Source: Amycolatopsis rubida
Lineage (GTDB): Bacteria; Actinomycetota; Actinomycetes; Mycobacteriales; Pseudonocardiaceae
DNA: 64,000 bases
NCBI RefSeq assembly: GCF_900115345.1
Contig: NZ_FOWC01000003.1
Location: 310,001-374,000 of the forward strand
Reading direction: 5' to 3'
The position numbers and the translations under genes were made by a program. Positions 34,498 through 42,909 of this stretch are shown here, piece by piece (the first letter of the stretch is position 1; every line of letters starts with the position of its first letter). The notes under the pieces were generated by a model. The model was not told the DNA's origin, did not search any database, and was given only the letters and a program-made list of their open reading frames with translations.

Positions 34498-35802
34498 ATG
34501 GCCGATCGATCGCCGCGTACGCGGCTGGAGCAACTGCTGTTCACTCGGAATCTGTCGCTGATCGATTTCGTAGACCAGTTCTCCGAGCGCGCGAACGATG
34601 CTGGGATTCGTGCGCACACCTCGGAGCGTTCGGCGAAGCGGTGGTTGCGAGGTGATCCCGGCAGCCCGCGCGCGGAATCCCGCCGAGTACTGGAGTACTG
34701 GTTCGACGAGCCAACGGAAGAGCTGCTCGGTCCGCCGAAGGCAGAGGTCGCCTCGCACCGCATGTCCCCACGGAGCGAACAGGAACTGATGGTGAACGCC
34801 GCTCGCGAATCGTCCGAGCACGCTATCGAGTCGTCCTCGGCAATTGACCCATCCGCGCTGGAACAGCTGCACGCAGCAGCCGGACAAGCAGCCCGTGACT
34901 ACTACGTGACGCCGCCCCTGACAATGCTGACCGACTTATTGCAGCAAAGGGACATGATCTATAAGCAGCTCGACCGGACGCACAAGCCCCGTCAGCAAGC
35001 GGAGCTGTACCTGCTCGCAGGGCAAGTATGCGGACTGCTGTCCTCAGTGTCGTGGGATCTCGGAAATGCCGACGTCGCCGAAGAACAGGCGCGCGCGGCC
35101 TACACCTACGGCAGCATCATCGATCACCCGTCGTTGCGCGCGTGGGCACGTGCGTTGCAGGTCACCGTGGCCTTGTGGTGCCGCCCGCGTCGCGCTGTGG
35201 GCATTGCGGAGGGAGCCTTGGAGGACGCTCCGGCAGGGACGGCCAGTGCCCGGCTGCATAGTGTTCACGCACGCGCTCTTGCTCTAAGCGGCGCTCGCGA
35301 CGAGGCACAGTCCGCGCTTGACGCGGCGACGATCGAGCTTGATCGCGCGGGCGATGACCGCTTCCTGGACGAGGTCGGCGGCGAGCTGGCCTTCGACCGT
35401 TCGCGCGCGGCATTGTGCGGTGGCGCTGTCTACGTCGCGCTTGGCGACGGTCGGCGTGCTGAAACCGAAGCCAGCCGCGCGATCGCGTTGTTCGGTCAGA
35501 TGCCCAAGGAACGGCGGTGGGGTGCGGGTGCGCTGGGTGCGCAGGTAGACCTTGCTACAGCTCGGACGTTGCATGGCAATCTCGCGGGTGCCCAGGACGC
35601 ACTGGTGCCGGTGTTCGCGCTTGAGCCAGCTCGGCGGACCGAAGCCATCACACAACGGCTGTCCGCCCTTGGTCGCATGCTCGGTCAGACTCGTTACCGC
35701 GGCGCGATCGAGGCCGCGCATATCGGCGAGGACATCGAGGACTTCACCGCCGCGAGCCTTGCCCGCATGACTGCCCGTCCGGCCTTGCCTTCCGGGAACT
35801 AG
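34498..35802 (+). CDS. HTH/TPR-type regulator with TTA codon
   Basis: A 434-aa protein. The ATG at 34498 follows GAGGAGG by 8 nt. The N-terminus (RLEQLLFTRNLSLIDFVDQFSERANDAGIRAHTSERSAKRWLRGDPGSPRAESRRVLEYWF) is a divergent XRE-like helix-turn-helix. The rest is a helical TPR-like repeat domain (LRAWARALQVTVALWCRPRRAVGIAEGALEDA, LHSVHARALALSGARDEAQSALDAA), the plan of many actinomycete regulators that bind signal peptides or partner proteins. Leu147 is encoded by TTA (34936), rare in this genome type and read by bldA tRNA in streptomycetes. The GGCCA block just upstream is its likely operator. Confidence 0.75.
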   Translation: MADRSPRTRLEQLLFTRNLSLIDFVDQFSERANDAGIRAHTSERSAKRWLRGDPGSPRAESRRVLEYWFDEPTEELLGPPKAEVASHRMSPRSEQELMVNAARESSEHAIESSSAIDPSALEQLHAAAGQAARDYYVTPPLTMLTDLLQQRDMIYKQLDRTHKPRQQAELYLLAGQVCGLLSSVSWDLGNADVAEEQARAAYTYGSIIDHPSLRAWARALQVTVALWCRPRRAVGIAEGALEDAPAGTASARLHSVHARALALSGARDEAQSALDAATIELDRAGDDRFLDEVGGELAFDRSRAALCGGAVYVALGDGRRAETEASRAIALFGQMPKERRWGAGALGAQVDLATARTLHGNLAGAQDALVPVFALEPARRTEAITQRLSALGRMLGQTRYRGAIEAAHIGEDIEDFTAASLARMTARPALPSGN

Positions 35803-35820
35803 CGGACACCGAGCTGGGGC

Positions 35821-36870
35821 CTACCTGGCGTCGTCGCGGCTGCGTTCGCGTGCGTCCCACGCATCGAGGATCGTGCGCTCTTTGTCCGGATCGATGCCTT
35901 GTTCGCTGGCACGCTCGTGGTCAACGGTGCCTGTGCCGCTGCGCAGCCATGCCCAGGTCGCGGTCGCGGTGTCGAACAGCGGTCGAGTAGTCAAGCCCGC
36001 CTCACGAGCCTTCGCGGAGTCGACGGCCCAAGCGCCACGGTAGGTGCGCCAGAGCGGCAGTTCGGTCCACTGCGCGACGCCCTGGGCGACGAGCCAGTCC
36101 TCGTCGGTGATCCAGGTGAAGGTTGCATCCGATTCGGTCACGCGCTGGCAGGCGGTCAGGAAGTCGGACATCGTTTCCCGTCCGCTGGCGGTTACGTTGA
36201 AGGTGCCGGCTGGCCCGTCCGCCTTCGCGGTGTGCAGCGCGAAGGCGGACACGTCGCGAACATCGACAGGTTGGACGCTCCTGCTGGGCTGGCCCGGTGC
36301 GAGCACCCTGCCGCCGCGCGCAACTCGGTGCAGCCACCAGGGAAGCCGCCCGACGTACTCGTACGGCCCGAGGATCACGCCGGGCCGCAACAGCACGGTG
36401 CGGTCGGGGCCAAAGACCTCGGCGATGGCGCGTTCGCATCCGGCCTTGCCGAAGCCGTAGGTTGAGGGGCCGGGATCGCCGTCGTAGCCGAAGTCGGGTC
36501 CGGCATCGCTGGGGCACTCCAGCACGGCCGAGTTCTCCGTGAGCGGTTCGACCGGCCAGCCCTCGTACACCGACACGGTGGAGATCAGCACGTAGCGACC
36601 CACGACTGGGGCGAGGGCCGTGGCGACGGCGAGAGTCTCGCGGGGGACGAAGCCGCTGGTATCCACGACGGCATCCCACGGTCCGGCCGCAGCGAGTCGA
36701 TTGAGGTCTTCCGGCTTTGTGCGATCCCCTCGAATGCGGGTGACACCGGAGACATCGGTCCCGGATTGCCCGCGGCGGAAGGTGGTGACCTCCCACCCGT
36801 CGGCGAGAGCATCTTCCACTACCGTGCGGCCGAGGAACCAGGAGCCGCCAAGCACCAGCAAACGAGCCAT
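35821..36870 (-). CDS. NAD-dependent epimerase/reductase-like protein
   Basis: A 349-aa extended short-chain dehydrogenase. The N-terminal MARLLVLGGSWFLGRTVVEDALADGWEV is the Rossmann nucleotide-binding fold with the GGxxxLG variant of GxxGxxG. YGFGKAGCERAIAE carries the catalytic Tyr-x3-Lys near residues 145-150. Further family strands include VLLRPGVILGPYEYVGRLPWWLHRVARGG and RSVQPVDVRDVSAFA. Such proteins reduce or epimerise sugars or similar small molecules in the cytoplasm. The substrate is not evident and no pathway partners are nearby. It is convergent with the HTH/TPR regulator (18 bp between stops) and appears to be cargo. An alternative ATG lies 9 bp upstream. Confidence 0.8.
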   Translation of the reverse strand: MARLLVLGGSWFLGRTVVEDALADGWEVTTFRRGQSGTDVSGVTRIRGDRTKPEDLNRLAAAGPWDAVVDTSGFVPRETLAVATALAPVVGRYVLISTVSVYEGWPVEPLTENSAVLECPSDAGPDFGYDGDPGPSTYGFGKAGCERAIAEVFGPDRTVLLRPGVILGPYEYVGRLPWWLHRVARGGRVLAPGQPSRSVQPVDVRDVSAFALHTAKADGPAGTFNVTASGRETMSDFLTACQRVTESDATFTWITDEDWLVAQGVAQWTELPLWRTYRGAWAVDSAKAREAGLTTRPLFDTATATWAWLRSGTGTVDHERASEQGIDPDKERTILDAWDARERSRDDAR

Positions 36871-37188
36871 GCCGCCCATCCTGGCGGATGCCAGGATGGC
36901 GCGCTACAGGCCCTATGAGCACCGCCACTCGGTGAGCCACACTTGCTGCGAATGCCGGATGACTTGCCCTGCGGACAGTGCTCGACCTCGGTCAATCTGA
37001 CTTGCCTGACGCGATCGTCGGCGTGCGCCGATGACAGTCGGCTGCACTTGCCCGGACTACCTCATACGAGTGAACCTGTCGCTGTTTGTGTCTCCCTGGC
37101 CACTCTCCGGCATACCTTAGTAAGTCAAGATCGCCGGTCCGGGAGAGCCGTCGGTCGGTTTGGCTAGCTCCGGGGAGGGAGCGAGCAC
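36871..37188. other. Divergent intergenic region, 318 bp
   Basis: No convincing gene. It holds the promoters of the leftward epimerase-like gene and the rightward MFS gene. Somewhat AT-richer runs such as CATACCTTAGTAAGTCAAG (about 37109-37127) lie about 65-80 bp upstream of the MFS start and are the best promoter candidate. No palindromic operator was found. Confidence 0.4.
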
Positions 37189-38508
37189 ATGCAATCTGGC
37201 GTGCGCGGAAACTTCGCGGCGGCTCTGCGGTTTCGCGAGTTTCGCACGATGTTGGTGACCGAGACGTTGTCGGTTGCTGGAGACCAGCTTGCCCGGGTTG
37301 CCCTGGCGTTGCTGGTCTACGGTCGCACGAACTCGGCGTCCCTCACTGCGTTGAGCTATGCGTTGACCTTCGCGCCGGCGGTGCTGGGCGGTTTCCTCCT
37401 GTCCGGCCTCGCGGACCGGTATCCGCGTCGCACGGTGATCGTCGTGAGCGACGTGCTCCGGGGCTGTTTGGCGATCTCGATGGCGATTCCTGGTCTCCCG
37501 TTGCCTGCGTTGTGGTGCATCGTCGGGGTGTTGACGTTGGCCAGCGCTCCGTTCAAAGCCGCACAACTGTCCCTTCTGCGCGACGTGCTTCCGAACCGGC
37601 TTTACCAAGCAGGGCTTGGCTTGCGGCAGATCACCACTCAGATCGCACAAGTGGTCGGTTTCGGATTGGGCGGCCTGCTTGTCGTCGCCATTCAGGTCGA
37701 AGGAGCTCTGCTGCTCAACGGTGCGACGTTTCTGCTTAGCGCGCTGGGCGTTTTGCTCGGCGTGGCAGCCCGTCCGGCGTCTCGGGACGCCTCGGCGGCA
37801 GCAGGCCCGTCTGCGGCGAGCCGCGACTACCTCATCGGTCGGCAGCTTGTCGCGCCGGTGATCTTGATTTCGCTTGTCGGCCTGTTGGTCGTCCCCGAAG
37901 GAGTTGCCGCGCCGTATGCAAGCGCGGTTGGCGCGACATCATTCACTGTCGGCGTGCTGATGGCGGCGGATCCCATCGGCAGCGTCCTGGGCGGATGGTG
38001 GGCCAGCCGCGGGGAGCCGGTGAACTCGCCGCGGGGAGTGCTGGTTCCGGCGGTTGCGGCGGGTCTTCCTCTGCTGGCCTCAGCCGCGATGCCGTGGTTG
38101 GCCGGGTCGGCGGTGCTGTGGGCGATCTCGGGCGCACTGTCCACGGTTTATCTGATCCGGCTGCAAGGAATCGTCGCCGAGATCGTGCCGGACAGCAGGC
38201 GCGGGACTGTCATGGGCAGGATGAGCACCTGCCTACAAACCTCGCAAGGGGTGGCGATTGTCGCCGCCGGCCTTGCGGCTGACCAGGTCGGGCCCGTGAC
38301 CACAGTGGCAGCGTCCGGCCTGATGGCGTCTGTGCTTGCCCTTGGTGCCGCGATCGTTTGGAGAGGGGCTCGTCCACGCCAGGTGAGATCTGCCGAGGAC
38401 GAGCCCGCGTCAGGAGCGCGAACGCCGTCACCAGTCCTTGCTGCGCATGAAACCCCCTCCCGGGACATCCAGCCGCAGGAAGGGCCGAGCCTGGGACAAG
38501 TCGTGTAG
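37189..38508 (+). CDS. MFS drug-efflux-type transporter
   Basis: A 439-aa protein with about 12 membrane helices. The ATG at 37189 follows GGGGAGGGAG. The loop between helices 2 and 3 carries LSGLADRYPRRTVIVVSD, matching the MFS G-x3-D-R-x-GRR signature. The start FREFRTMLVTETLSVAGDQLARVALALLVY is typical of the DHA3 branch (macrolide or drug exporters), and the second half contains LQGIVAEIVPDSRRGTVMGRMSTCLQTSQGVAIVAAGLAA. The C-terminal 50 residues are a hydrophilic tail. It may export an antibiotic or metabolite. The diguanylate cyclase gene starts 38 bp later, so the two are probably cotranscribed. Confidence 0.85.
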   Translation: MQSGVRGNFAAALRFREFRTMLVTETLSVAGDQLARVALALLVYGRTNSASLTALSYALTFAPAVLGGFLLSGLADRYPRRTVIVVSDVLRGCLAISMAIPGLPLPALWCIVGVLTLASAPFKAAQLSLLRDVLPNRLYQAGLGLRQITTQIAQVVGFGLGGLLVVAIQVEGALLLNGATFLLSALGVLLGVAARPASRDASAAAGPSAASRDYLIGRQLVAPVILISLVGLLVVPEGVAAPYASAVGATSFTVGVLMAADPIGSVLGGWWASRGEPVNSPRGVLVPAVAAGLPLLASAAMPWLAGSAVLWAISGALSTVYLIRLQGIVAEIVPDSRRGTVMGRMSTCLQTSQGVAIVAAGLAADQVGPVTTVAASGLMASVLALGAAIVWRGARPRQVRSAEDEPASGARTPSPVLAAHETPSRDIQPQEGPSLGQVV

Positions 38509-38545
38509 CCGCAGCCCTCCCCGTGGGAACGGAAGCGAGTTCAGT

Positions 38546-39811
38546 ATGCAGCATGTAACCGATCCGGGGCAGTCTCGCGGACTGAGCCGGGTGAAGCGCT
38601 GGGAGTTCTGGTCACACCCCGTGCGTGTCCGTGCGTTTGTGATGACCGTGGTGCTGGCGGCGACGGTAGTCACGGTCGCCGCCGCGGTGTCGGCTCGCGT
38701 GACGTTCGAGGACATCCGAAGTTGCCTCGTTCTCGTCGGGCTCGGGATCGGCGCAGCCGAAATGGCTCGCCAGGTCGAGCGCCGCCGCCGCAGGTTCGCC
38801 GATACCCCGCACGTGAACTTCTCCTCGGTCTGGACGTTCGCGGCATCCCTCGTGCTTCCGGTCGCGCTGACGGTTGCCGTCGTCGTCGCGCTCTATCTGC
38901 ACTTGTGGCTGCGGAGCTGGCGCGGCATTCCAGGCGTACACCTGCACCGCACGCTGTTCAGCGCCTGCAACGTGATCTTGTCTTGCCAGATGGCGGCATG
39001 GTGCGCTCGCGGCGTGTCCGTCGTTCCGCTCGGACACGACCTCGGTGTCATGAGCTTGCTCGGAGCGGCCGCGGTGATCGGGGTGTTCTTCACGGTCAAC
39101 TCGGCGCTGGTCGGCACCGTCATCGGGATGTCGCTGGGCACATCCTCGCGGAGGCGTCTGACTGGCCCGGCAGACGAGAACCTGCTCGAACTGGCCACGC
39201 TGTGCATGGGCCTGGTAACCGCGGTGCTGCTCACGCTAGCCCCCTGGCTGGTCGTCTTCCTGGTCTTCCCTTTGTATGCGCTGCACCGTTCTGCGTTGGT
39301 CCGGCAGTTCGAACACGCGGCCACCCGCGACTCGAAGACCGGGCTTCTCAACATCGCCAGCTGGCGGGCGCTGGCGGAAAGCGAACTGAAGCGGGCGGAG
39401 AAAGCAAACGGGAGTCTCAGCATCCTGCTGATCGACGTCGATCACTTCGCTCTGGTTAATGTCGTTCACGGCGAAGACGTCGGCGATCGCGTCCTCAAGG
39501 AGGCAGGGGCCGCGTTGAGTTCGGTCGTGCGGAACACGGACCTGTGCGGACGACTCGGCGGTGACGAGTTCGTGGTGATGCTGCCTGGAAGCAGCGCGGA
39601 CGAAGTCCTCGCCATCGCCCATCGCGTTCGCGACAGCATCGCGGCAGCCGAGGTCGCGCCCGCGTCCGGAGGCTCGCCCCGGATCACCGTCTCGATCGGC
39701 ACCGCGGCGTATCCCGCTGCCGGAACTGACCTAGACGACTTGCTTCGCGCTGCTGACAATGCCCTCTTCGCGGCAAAGGACCGTGGACGCAACCGGGTGG
39801 TTGTCAGCTAG
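38546..39811 (+). CDS. Membrane diguanylate cyclase (GGDEF)
   Basis: A 421-aa protein. Residues about 30-255 include seven or so hydrophobic segments forming a membrane sensor. The C-terminal GGDEF domain at about 270-420 has DSKTGLLNIASWRALAESELKRA, LLIDVDHFALVNVVHGEDVGDRVL, intact GGDEF at 338-342 and ITVSIGTAAYPAAGTDLDDLLRAADNALFAAKDRGRN. An RxxD allosteric site (RNTD at 329-332) precedes the active site at the standard distance, so product inhibition is likely. No EAL domain is present. It should make c-di-GMP from GTP at the membrane. Its place just before the HxlR gene and the Tad pilus operon suggests a link to pilus or development control. Confidence 0.88.
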   Translation: MQHVTDPGQSRGLSRVKRWEFWSHPVRVRAFVMTVVLAATVVTVAAAVSARVTFEDIRSCLVLVGLGIGAAEMARQVERRRRRFADTPHVNFSSVWTFAASLVLPVALTVAVVVALYLHLWLRSWRGIPGVHLHRTLFSACNVILSCQMAAWCARGVSVVPLGHDLGVMSLLGAAAVIGVFFTVNSALVGTVIGMSLGTSSRRRLTGPADENLLELATLCMGLVTAVLLTLAPWLVVFLVFPLYALHRSALVRQFEHAATRDSKTGLLNIASWRALAESELKRAEKANGSLSILLIDVDHFALVNVVHGEDVGDRVLKEAGAALSSVVRNTDLCGRLGGDEFVVMLPGSSADEVLAIAHRVRDSIAAAEVAPASGGSPRITVSIGTAAYPAAGTDLDDLLRAADNALFAAKDRGRNRVVVS

Positions 39812-40199
39812 GCGGCGTGGTCTCGTCCTCCAACGCGGCGATGACGTGCCGCTGGGCAGACCAACTGGCCAGCGGCCTCAGCATGCTCAGCAACTCCTGG
39901 CCGTCCGCGCTGAGCCGGTACCAGACCTTGTTGAACTTGATGCCCTCGGCGCGCCGCTCGATCAGGGCGTTGGCTTCGAGCCGCCGCAGATGGCTGCTCA
40001 GCACTTTCGAGCTGAGCGGCTTGGCGTGGCTAGTCCAGCCCTGCTGTTCTTCGGCTTTGTTCACCTCGTCGAGGAGTTCGGTGTAGCTCCGCTCGCCGAC
40101 CGCGAGGGTGGCAATGACCGCGACTGTCCACTGTCCGCTCAGGAGCGTCAGCAGCTCATGAAGACTCCGGCGGTACGACACGTTCCAGTCGTTCACCAC
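39804..40199 (-). CDS. HxlR-family winged-helix regulator
   Basis: A 131-aa protein with a GTG start (MVNDWNVSYRRSLHELL). The HxlR winged helix is plain: LLSGQWTVAVIATLAVGERSYTELLDEV, then KPLSSKVLSSHLRRLEANALIERR and FNKVWYRLSADGQELLSMLRPLASWSAQR. HxlR proteins respond to reactive or electrophilic compounds, usually through a Cys after the first helix. That Cys is absent here, so a different signal is likely. Its 3' end overlaps the diguanylate cyclase gene by 8 bp tail to tail. It faces the Tad operon across a 369-bp region, making that operon a possible target. Confidence 0.85.
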   Translation of the reverse strand: MVNDWNVSYRRSLHELLTLLSGQWTVAVIATLAVGERSYTELLDEVNKAEEQQGWTSHAKPLSSKVLSSHLRRLEANALIERRAEGIKFNKVWYRLSADGQELLSMLRPLASWSAQRHVIAALEDETTPPS

Positions 40200-40568
40200 T
40201 CGGTGTCTACACGATCACGGCACTCCGTGCCATTGCGGCGCGAACCCGGCTGACCCGAGCCGCGGACATTGGTCTGAATGGGTGGCAACTCGTCGTGCTA
40301 CTTCAAAGTCGCACGGGTTCTTACGTTGCAGTCGCACGAGGTCAGCGGGCTAAACCTGGGACTCACCGGGGACAACTGCCCCGGGGACGGAAGCAGCGAG
40401 GCGCCCGGCAGCCGAGCCTCAAGCCGGGCTCCTCGTGTCCCGCCCGAGAACCCAGACCCAGAACGATCGCCGCGCCGACGGCAACACAGCGCGCAGACGG
40501 CTCACCCGTTCGCAGGCGATCACCAGACGCGTGGCGGACAGTTCGCTCCCAGGACCTTTGGAGACACC
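40200..40568. promoter_or_regulatory. Control region between hxlR and the Tad pilus operon
   Basis: 369 bp with no convincing gene; an upstream extension of the first operon frame reads as low-complexity Pro/Arg sequence. AGTCGCACG occurs twice as direct repeats at 40307-40315 and 40330-40338, 23 bp apart, near the right distance to bind a dimer across two helical turns. It probably contains the divergent promoters of hxlR and the 15-gene pilus operon. Confidence 0.45.
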
Positions 40569-41465
40569 ATGGCACGCAGAAACGCATCTGGTCCGGCAGG
40601 ACCAGTGCGCACCGCGTCCTTCCCGGACGGGCTGGATTCCCTGCTTCTGAATCCCGCCGTATCAGACGCTGAACTGCGCAGAGAACGTGTTCGCGCGGCA
40701 CTCAGTCCGGTCACCGTTCTCCCGTGCCTGGGCGGCATCATCGTTACCCTCGTCGGGCTGATGACCGGAATCGGTGTGGTCGTGGTGTGCGCGGGCGTCC
40801 TGGTCGTTGGCATGAGCGTCGTCGCTGGCCTGGACCACATCGCCAACCTTCTGACCGATCATCGTCATGATGCCGGGAGTCCGTGCCGGCTGGATCGGGT
40901 CCGAGGAGAGTTCTTCTTCCGCAGCCGCGACTTCAGCGAACTCGGCGAAGCGCACCATGCGGCGCGGATTTTGATCGACAGCGTGGGAGAACTGCACCGC
41001 AGCCCGGCACGAGCCTGGATCGACCCGACGATTCCGGGCAAGGTGCACCGGCTCGTGTGGCAAGCGTTGTGCTGCCTGGACCGAACGCGGGCAGCCCGCA
41101 GCCTCGCCGTCGAACTGGCCGCAGATCCCGGTTCCGCGGTCGGCGACCTGGCGGTCGCGGCCCGCGAGTCGGTTGGCGTGATCGATGGCGCGCTCAGCGA
41201 GGTCGTCCGGCATGTGAATGCTTGCCTCGTGCTGGTCCGGGAATGGGAGGCAAAGCTGCGGCGCGCTGAACTGGCCGACCTCACGGACCACACGCTTGCG
41301 GCGCTGCCGGTCGATACGGATGTTCGTCGCCTGTCGGAGTTTGCGGAGGCGTTGCCGCAGAACGTGTTCGCCTACGTCACCGCCGCACGAGACGTCCTAG
41401 GTGCCGGAGCCTTCCCATGGGAGCAGCGCTTGCCCGATTCCGCTGGAGAGGAAGGCTCGTCGTGA
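40569..41465 (+). CDS. Membrane protein at the head of the Tad operon (298 aa)
   Basis: The ATG at 40569 follows TGGAG by 7 nt. Residues about 48-88 form two closely spaced transmembrane helices (VTVLPCLGGIIVTLVGLMTGIGVVVVCAGVLVVGMSVVAGL). The remainder is cytoplasmic and helical (FSELGEAHHAARILIDSVGELHRSPARAWIDP, VVRHVNACLVLVREWEAKLRRAEL). No family is recognised. Its stop overlaps the prepilin-peptidase start (TGATG), so it belongs to the operon. A scaffolding or assembly role is possible but cannot be shown. Confidence 0.6.
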   Translation: MARRNASGPAGPVRTASFPDGLDSLLLNPAVSDAELRRERVRAALSPVTVLPCLGGIIVTLVGLMTGIGVVVVCAGVLVVGMSVVAGLDHIANLLTDHRHDAGSPCRLDRVRGEFFFRSRDFSELGEAHHAARILIDSVGELHRSPARAWIDPTIPGKVHRLVWQALCCLDRTRAARSLAVELAADPGSAVGDLAVAARESVGVIDGALSEVVRHVNACLVLVREWEAKLRRAELADLTDHTLAALPVDTDVRRLSEFAEALPQNVFAYVTAARDVLGAGAFPWEQRLPDSAGEEGSS

Positions 41466-42277
41466 TGCCGAAAGCAGGGCCGCTGGCCGGCTGTCCGTCG
41501 GAACTGGCCGTGAACCCGTCCGCAGACTCGCAAATCGCACCGATCGGCACCGATCAGCCGACCGCCGAACCCGGTGGAATTGGCGAACATTCCGCAACTC
41601 CAGCCGACCCTCAGAACGTTTTCTGTCACCGGGGGCAGTCGATGATGTTGATTCCGGTGCTCGGAGCCGCCAGCGTCGTCGCGGGACCATGTTTGCTAGC
41701 AGCAGCGGAACGAACGACCGGCACCACCGTGGCGGCGAGCCGGTCCGCGCGCACGGCATTGACCGCGGGCATGTCGGTGGCGGCGGCGGGTCTCGGCTGC
41801 ATCGGGCTGCCCAAGCTCGGCGCGACGCCGATCTGGGTGGCTTGGTGCTGGGCGTGTGCGCTGGGATGCGGCTTGACGCTCACCGACCTACGTTGCAGAA
41901 GGTTGCCGTTTCCGATGGTGGCAGCGTTGGCGGGCGGAGGTGCTGCGCTCCTGCTCTTCGACGCGATCGTCCACGGAACCTGGATTCGATTCGGCTTCGC
42001 CTGTGCGTCGATGGTGGCATTACTGGGTCTTGCACTGCTGGTTCAGGTGTGCGCGCCGGAACACACCGGAGGGGGCGACACGGCCTTGTATGCCGCGCTC
42101 GGGCTCTACCTCGGCTGGTTCGGATGGGACGGCCTGCTGCGCGGCCTGCTGATCGCCAGCGGGCTCACCGCCCTGGTAGCCCTTGCCGTCACGCTGTCGT
42201 CCAAGAGCATGAATTCGCGATTTCCCGCTGGCCCGCCACTGCTTGTTGGCTCATTGGCCAGCATCCTGTTGACCTAG
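41465..42277 (+). CDS. Prepilin peptidase (A24, TadV/CpaA-like)
   Basis: A 270-aa membrane protein starting at ATG 41465 in a TGATG overlap. The polar N-terminal 60 residues are unusual for the family. The two catalytic aspartates are visible: LTDLRCRRLPFPM near residue 140, and GGGDTALYAALGLYLGW near 202, the GxGD motif. The remaining sequence is hydrophobic helices. The enzyme should cleave class III prepilins, the small GSxSV proteins encoded downstream. Full length with both aspartates suggests it is active. Confidence 0.85.
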   Translation: MPKAGPLAGCPSELAVNPSADSQIAPIGTDQPTAEPGGIGEHSATPADPQNVFCHRGQSMMLIPVLGAASVVAGPCLLAAAERTTGTTVAASRSARTALTAGMSVAAAGLGCIGLPKLGATPIWVAWCWACALGCGLTLTDLRCRRLPFPMVAALAGGGAALLLFDAIVHGTWIRFGFACASMVALLGLALLVQVCAPEHTGGGDTALYAALGLYLGWFGWDGLLRGLLIASGLTALVALAVTLSSKSMNSRFPAGPPLLVGSLASILLT

Positions 42278-42345
42278 GCACATGGCAGCCTTCGCAAGAG
42301 CAGACTGCCATCGGAATTGATACCGCAGGAGACGGGGAGGATCTT

Positions 42346-42909
42346 GTGAACAACTTCGGTGCTGGTCGTCGGCAACTACACGTCGTCCTGGCCGGTGCGG
42401 CTGCCATGCTGCTTGCGGGGTGCAGCGGTGGGAACGTGCCAGCGCCGACTTCCCCGTCTCACCTGTCGGCTCCGACGCAACCGTCCTCGGTCCCCAGTTC
42501 ATCGGGACCCGAGCAGCGTCAAGCGGTCGAAGCTGCCTACCGCCAGTTCTGGCACAGCACGTTCCACACCAGCGACAAGCCTGAAAGCACCTGGCATGAC
42601 GCGGTCGCCGCAGTCGCGGTCGACCCCCAGCTCACGACGGCCTTGGGCGCGATGCAGACGCAGAAGCAAGCCGGGATCACGGTGTACGGCGATGTCACCA
42701 CTCGAATAGTCTCGGTTCAGATCACCGGTGTTTCCGCGAAAGTAGTCGACTGCCAAGACACTTCGAAGGCAGGCCAGGCGGATGCCAAGACTGGCAAGCG
42801 GAAAACCGTTGGCGTACCGCGGAATCCGGTCAATGCGGATCTCGAGCGTGACTCGGCTGACGGTCGGTGGAAGGTTTCTCAAGTCACGTTCCCCGGCGGG
42901 ACATGCTGA
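42346..42909 (+). CDS. Lipoprotein of the Tad operon (187 aa)
   Basis: A GTG start follows GGGGAGG by about 6 nt. The signal peptide ends in the lipobox LLAGC with Cys26, so the mature protein is lipid-anchored on the outer face of the membrane. A Ser/Thr/Pro linker is followed by EQRQAVEAAYRQFWHSTFHTSDKPESTW, a helical segment, and a beta region resembling an NTF2-like or SnoaL-type fold (AGITVYGDVTTRIVSVQITG), with two Cys residues late in the chain. Secreted proteins of this kind recur in actinobacterial Tad loci. Its exact role is unknown. The stop overlaps the next start. Confidence 0.7.
   Translation: MNNFGAGRRQLHVVLAGAAAMLLAGCSGGNVPAPTSPSHLSAPTQPSSVPSSSGPEQRQAVEAAYRQFWHSTFHTSDKPESTWHDAVAAVAVDPQLTTALGAMQTQKQAGITVYGDVTTRIVSVQITGVSAKVVDCQDTSKAGQADAKTGKRKTVGVPRNPVNADLERDSADGRWKVSQVTFPGGTC

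Noticed and set aside
40278..40568. Upstream extension of the first Tad-operon protein
   Set aside because: The added 97 residues are disordered Pro/Arg-rich sequence, and the ATG at 40569 has a better ribosome binding site.
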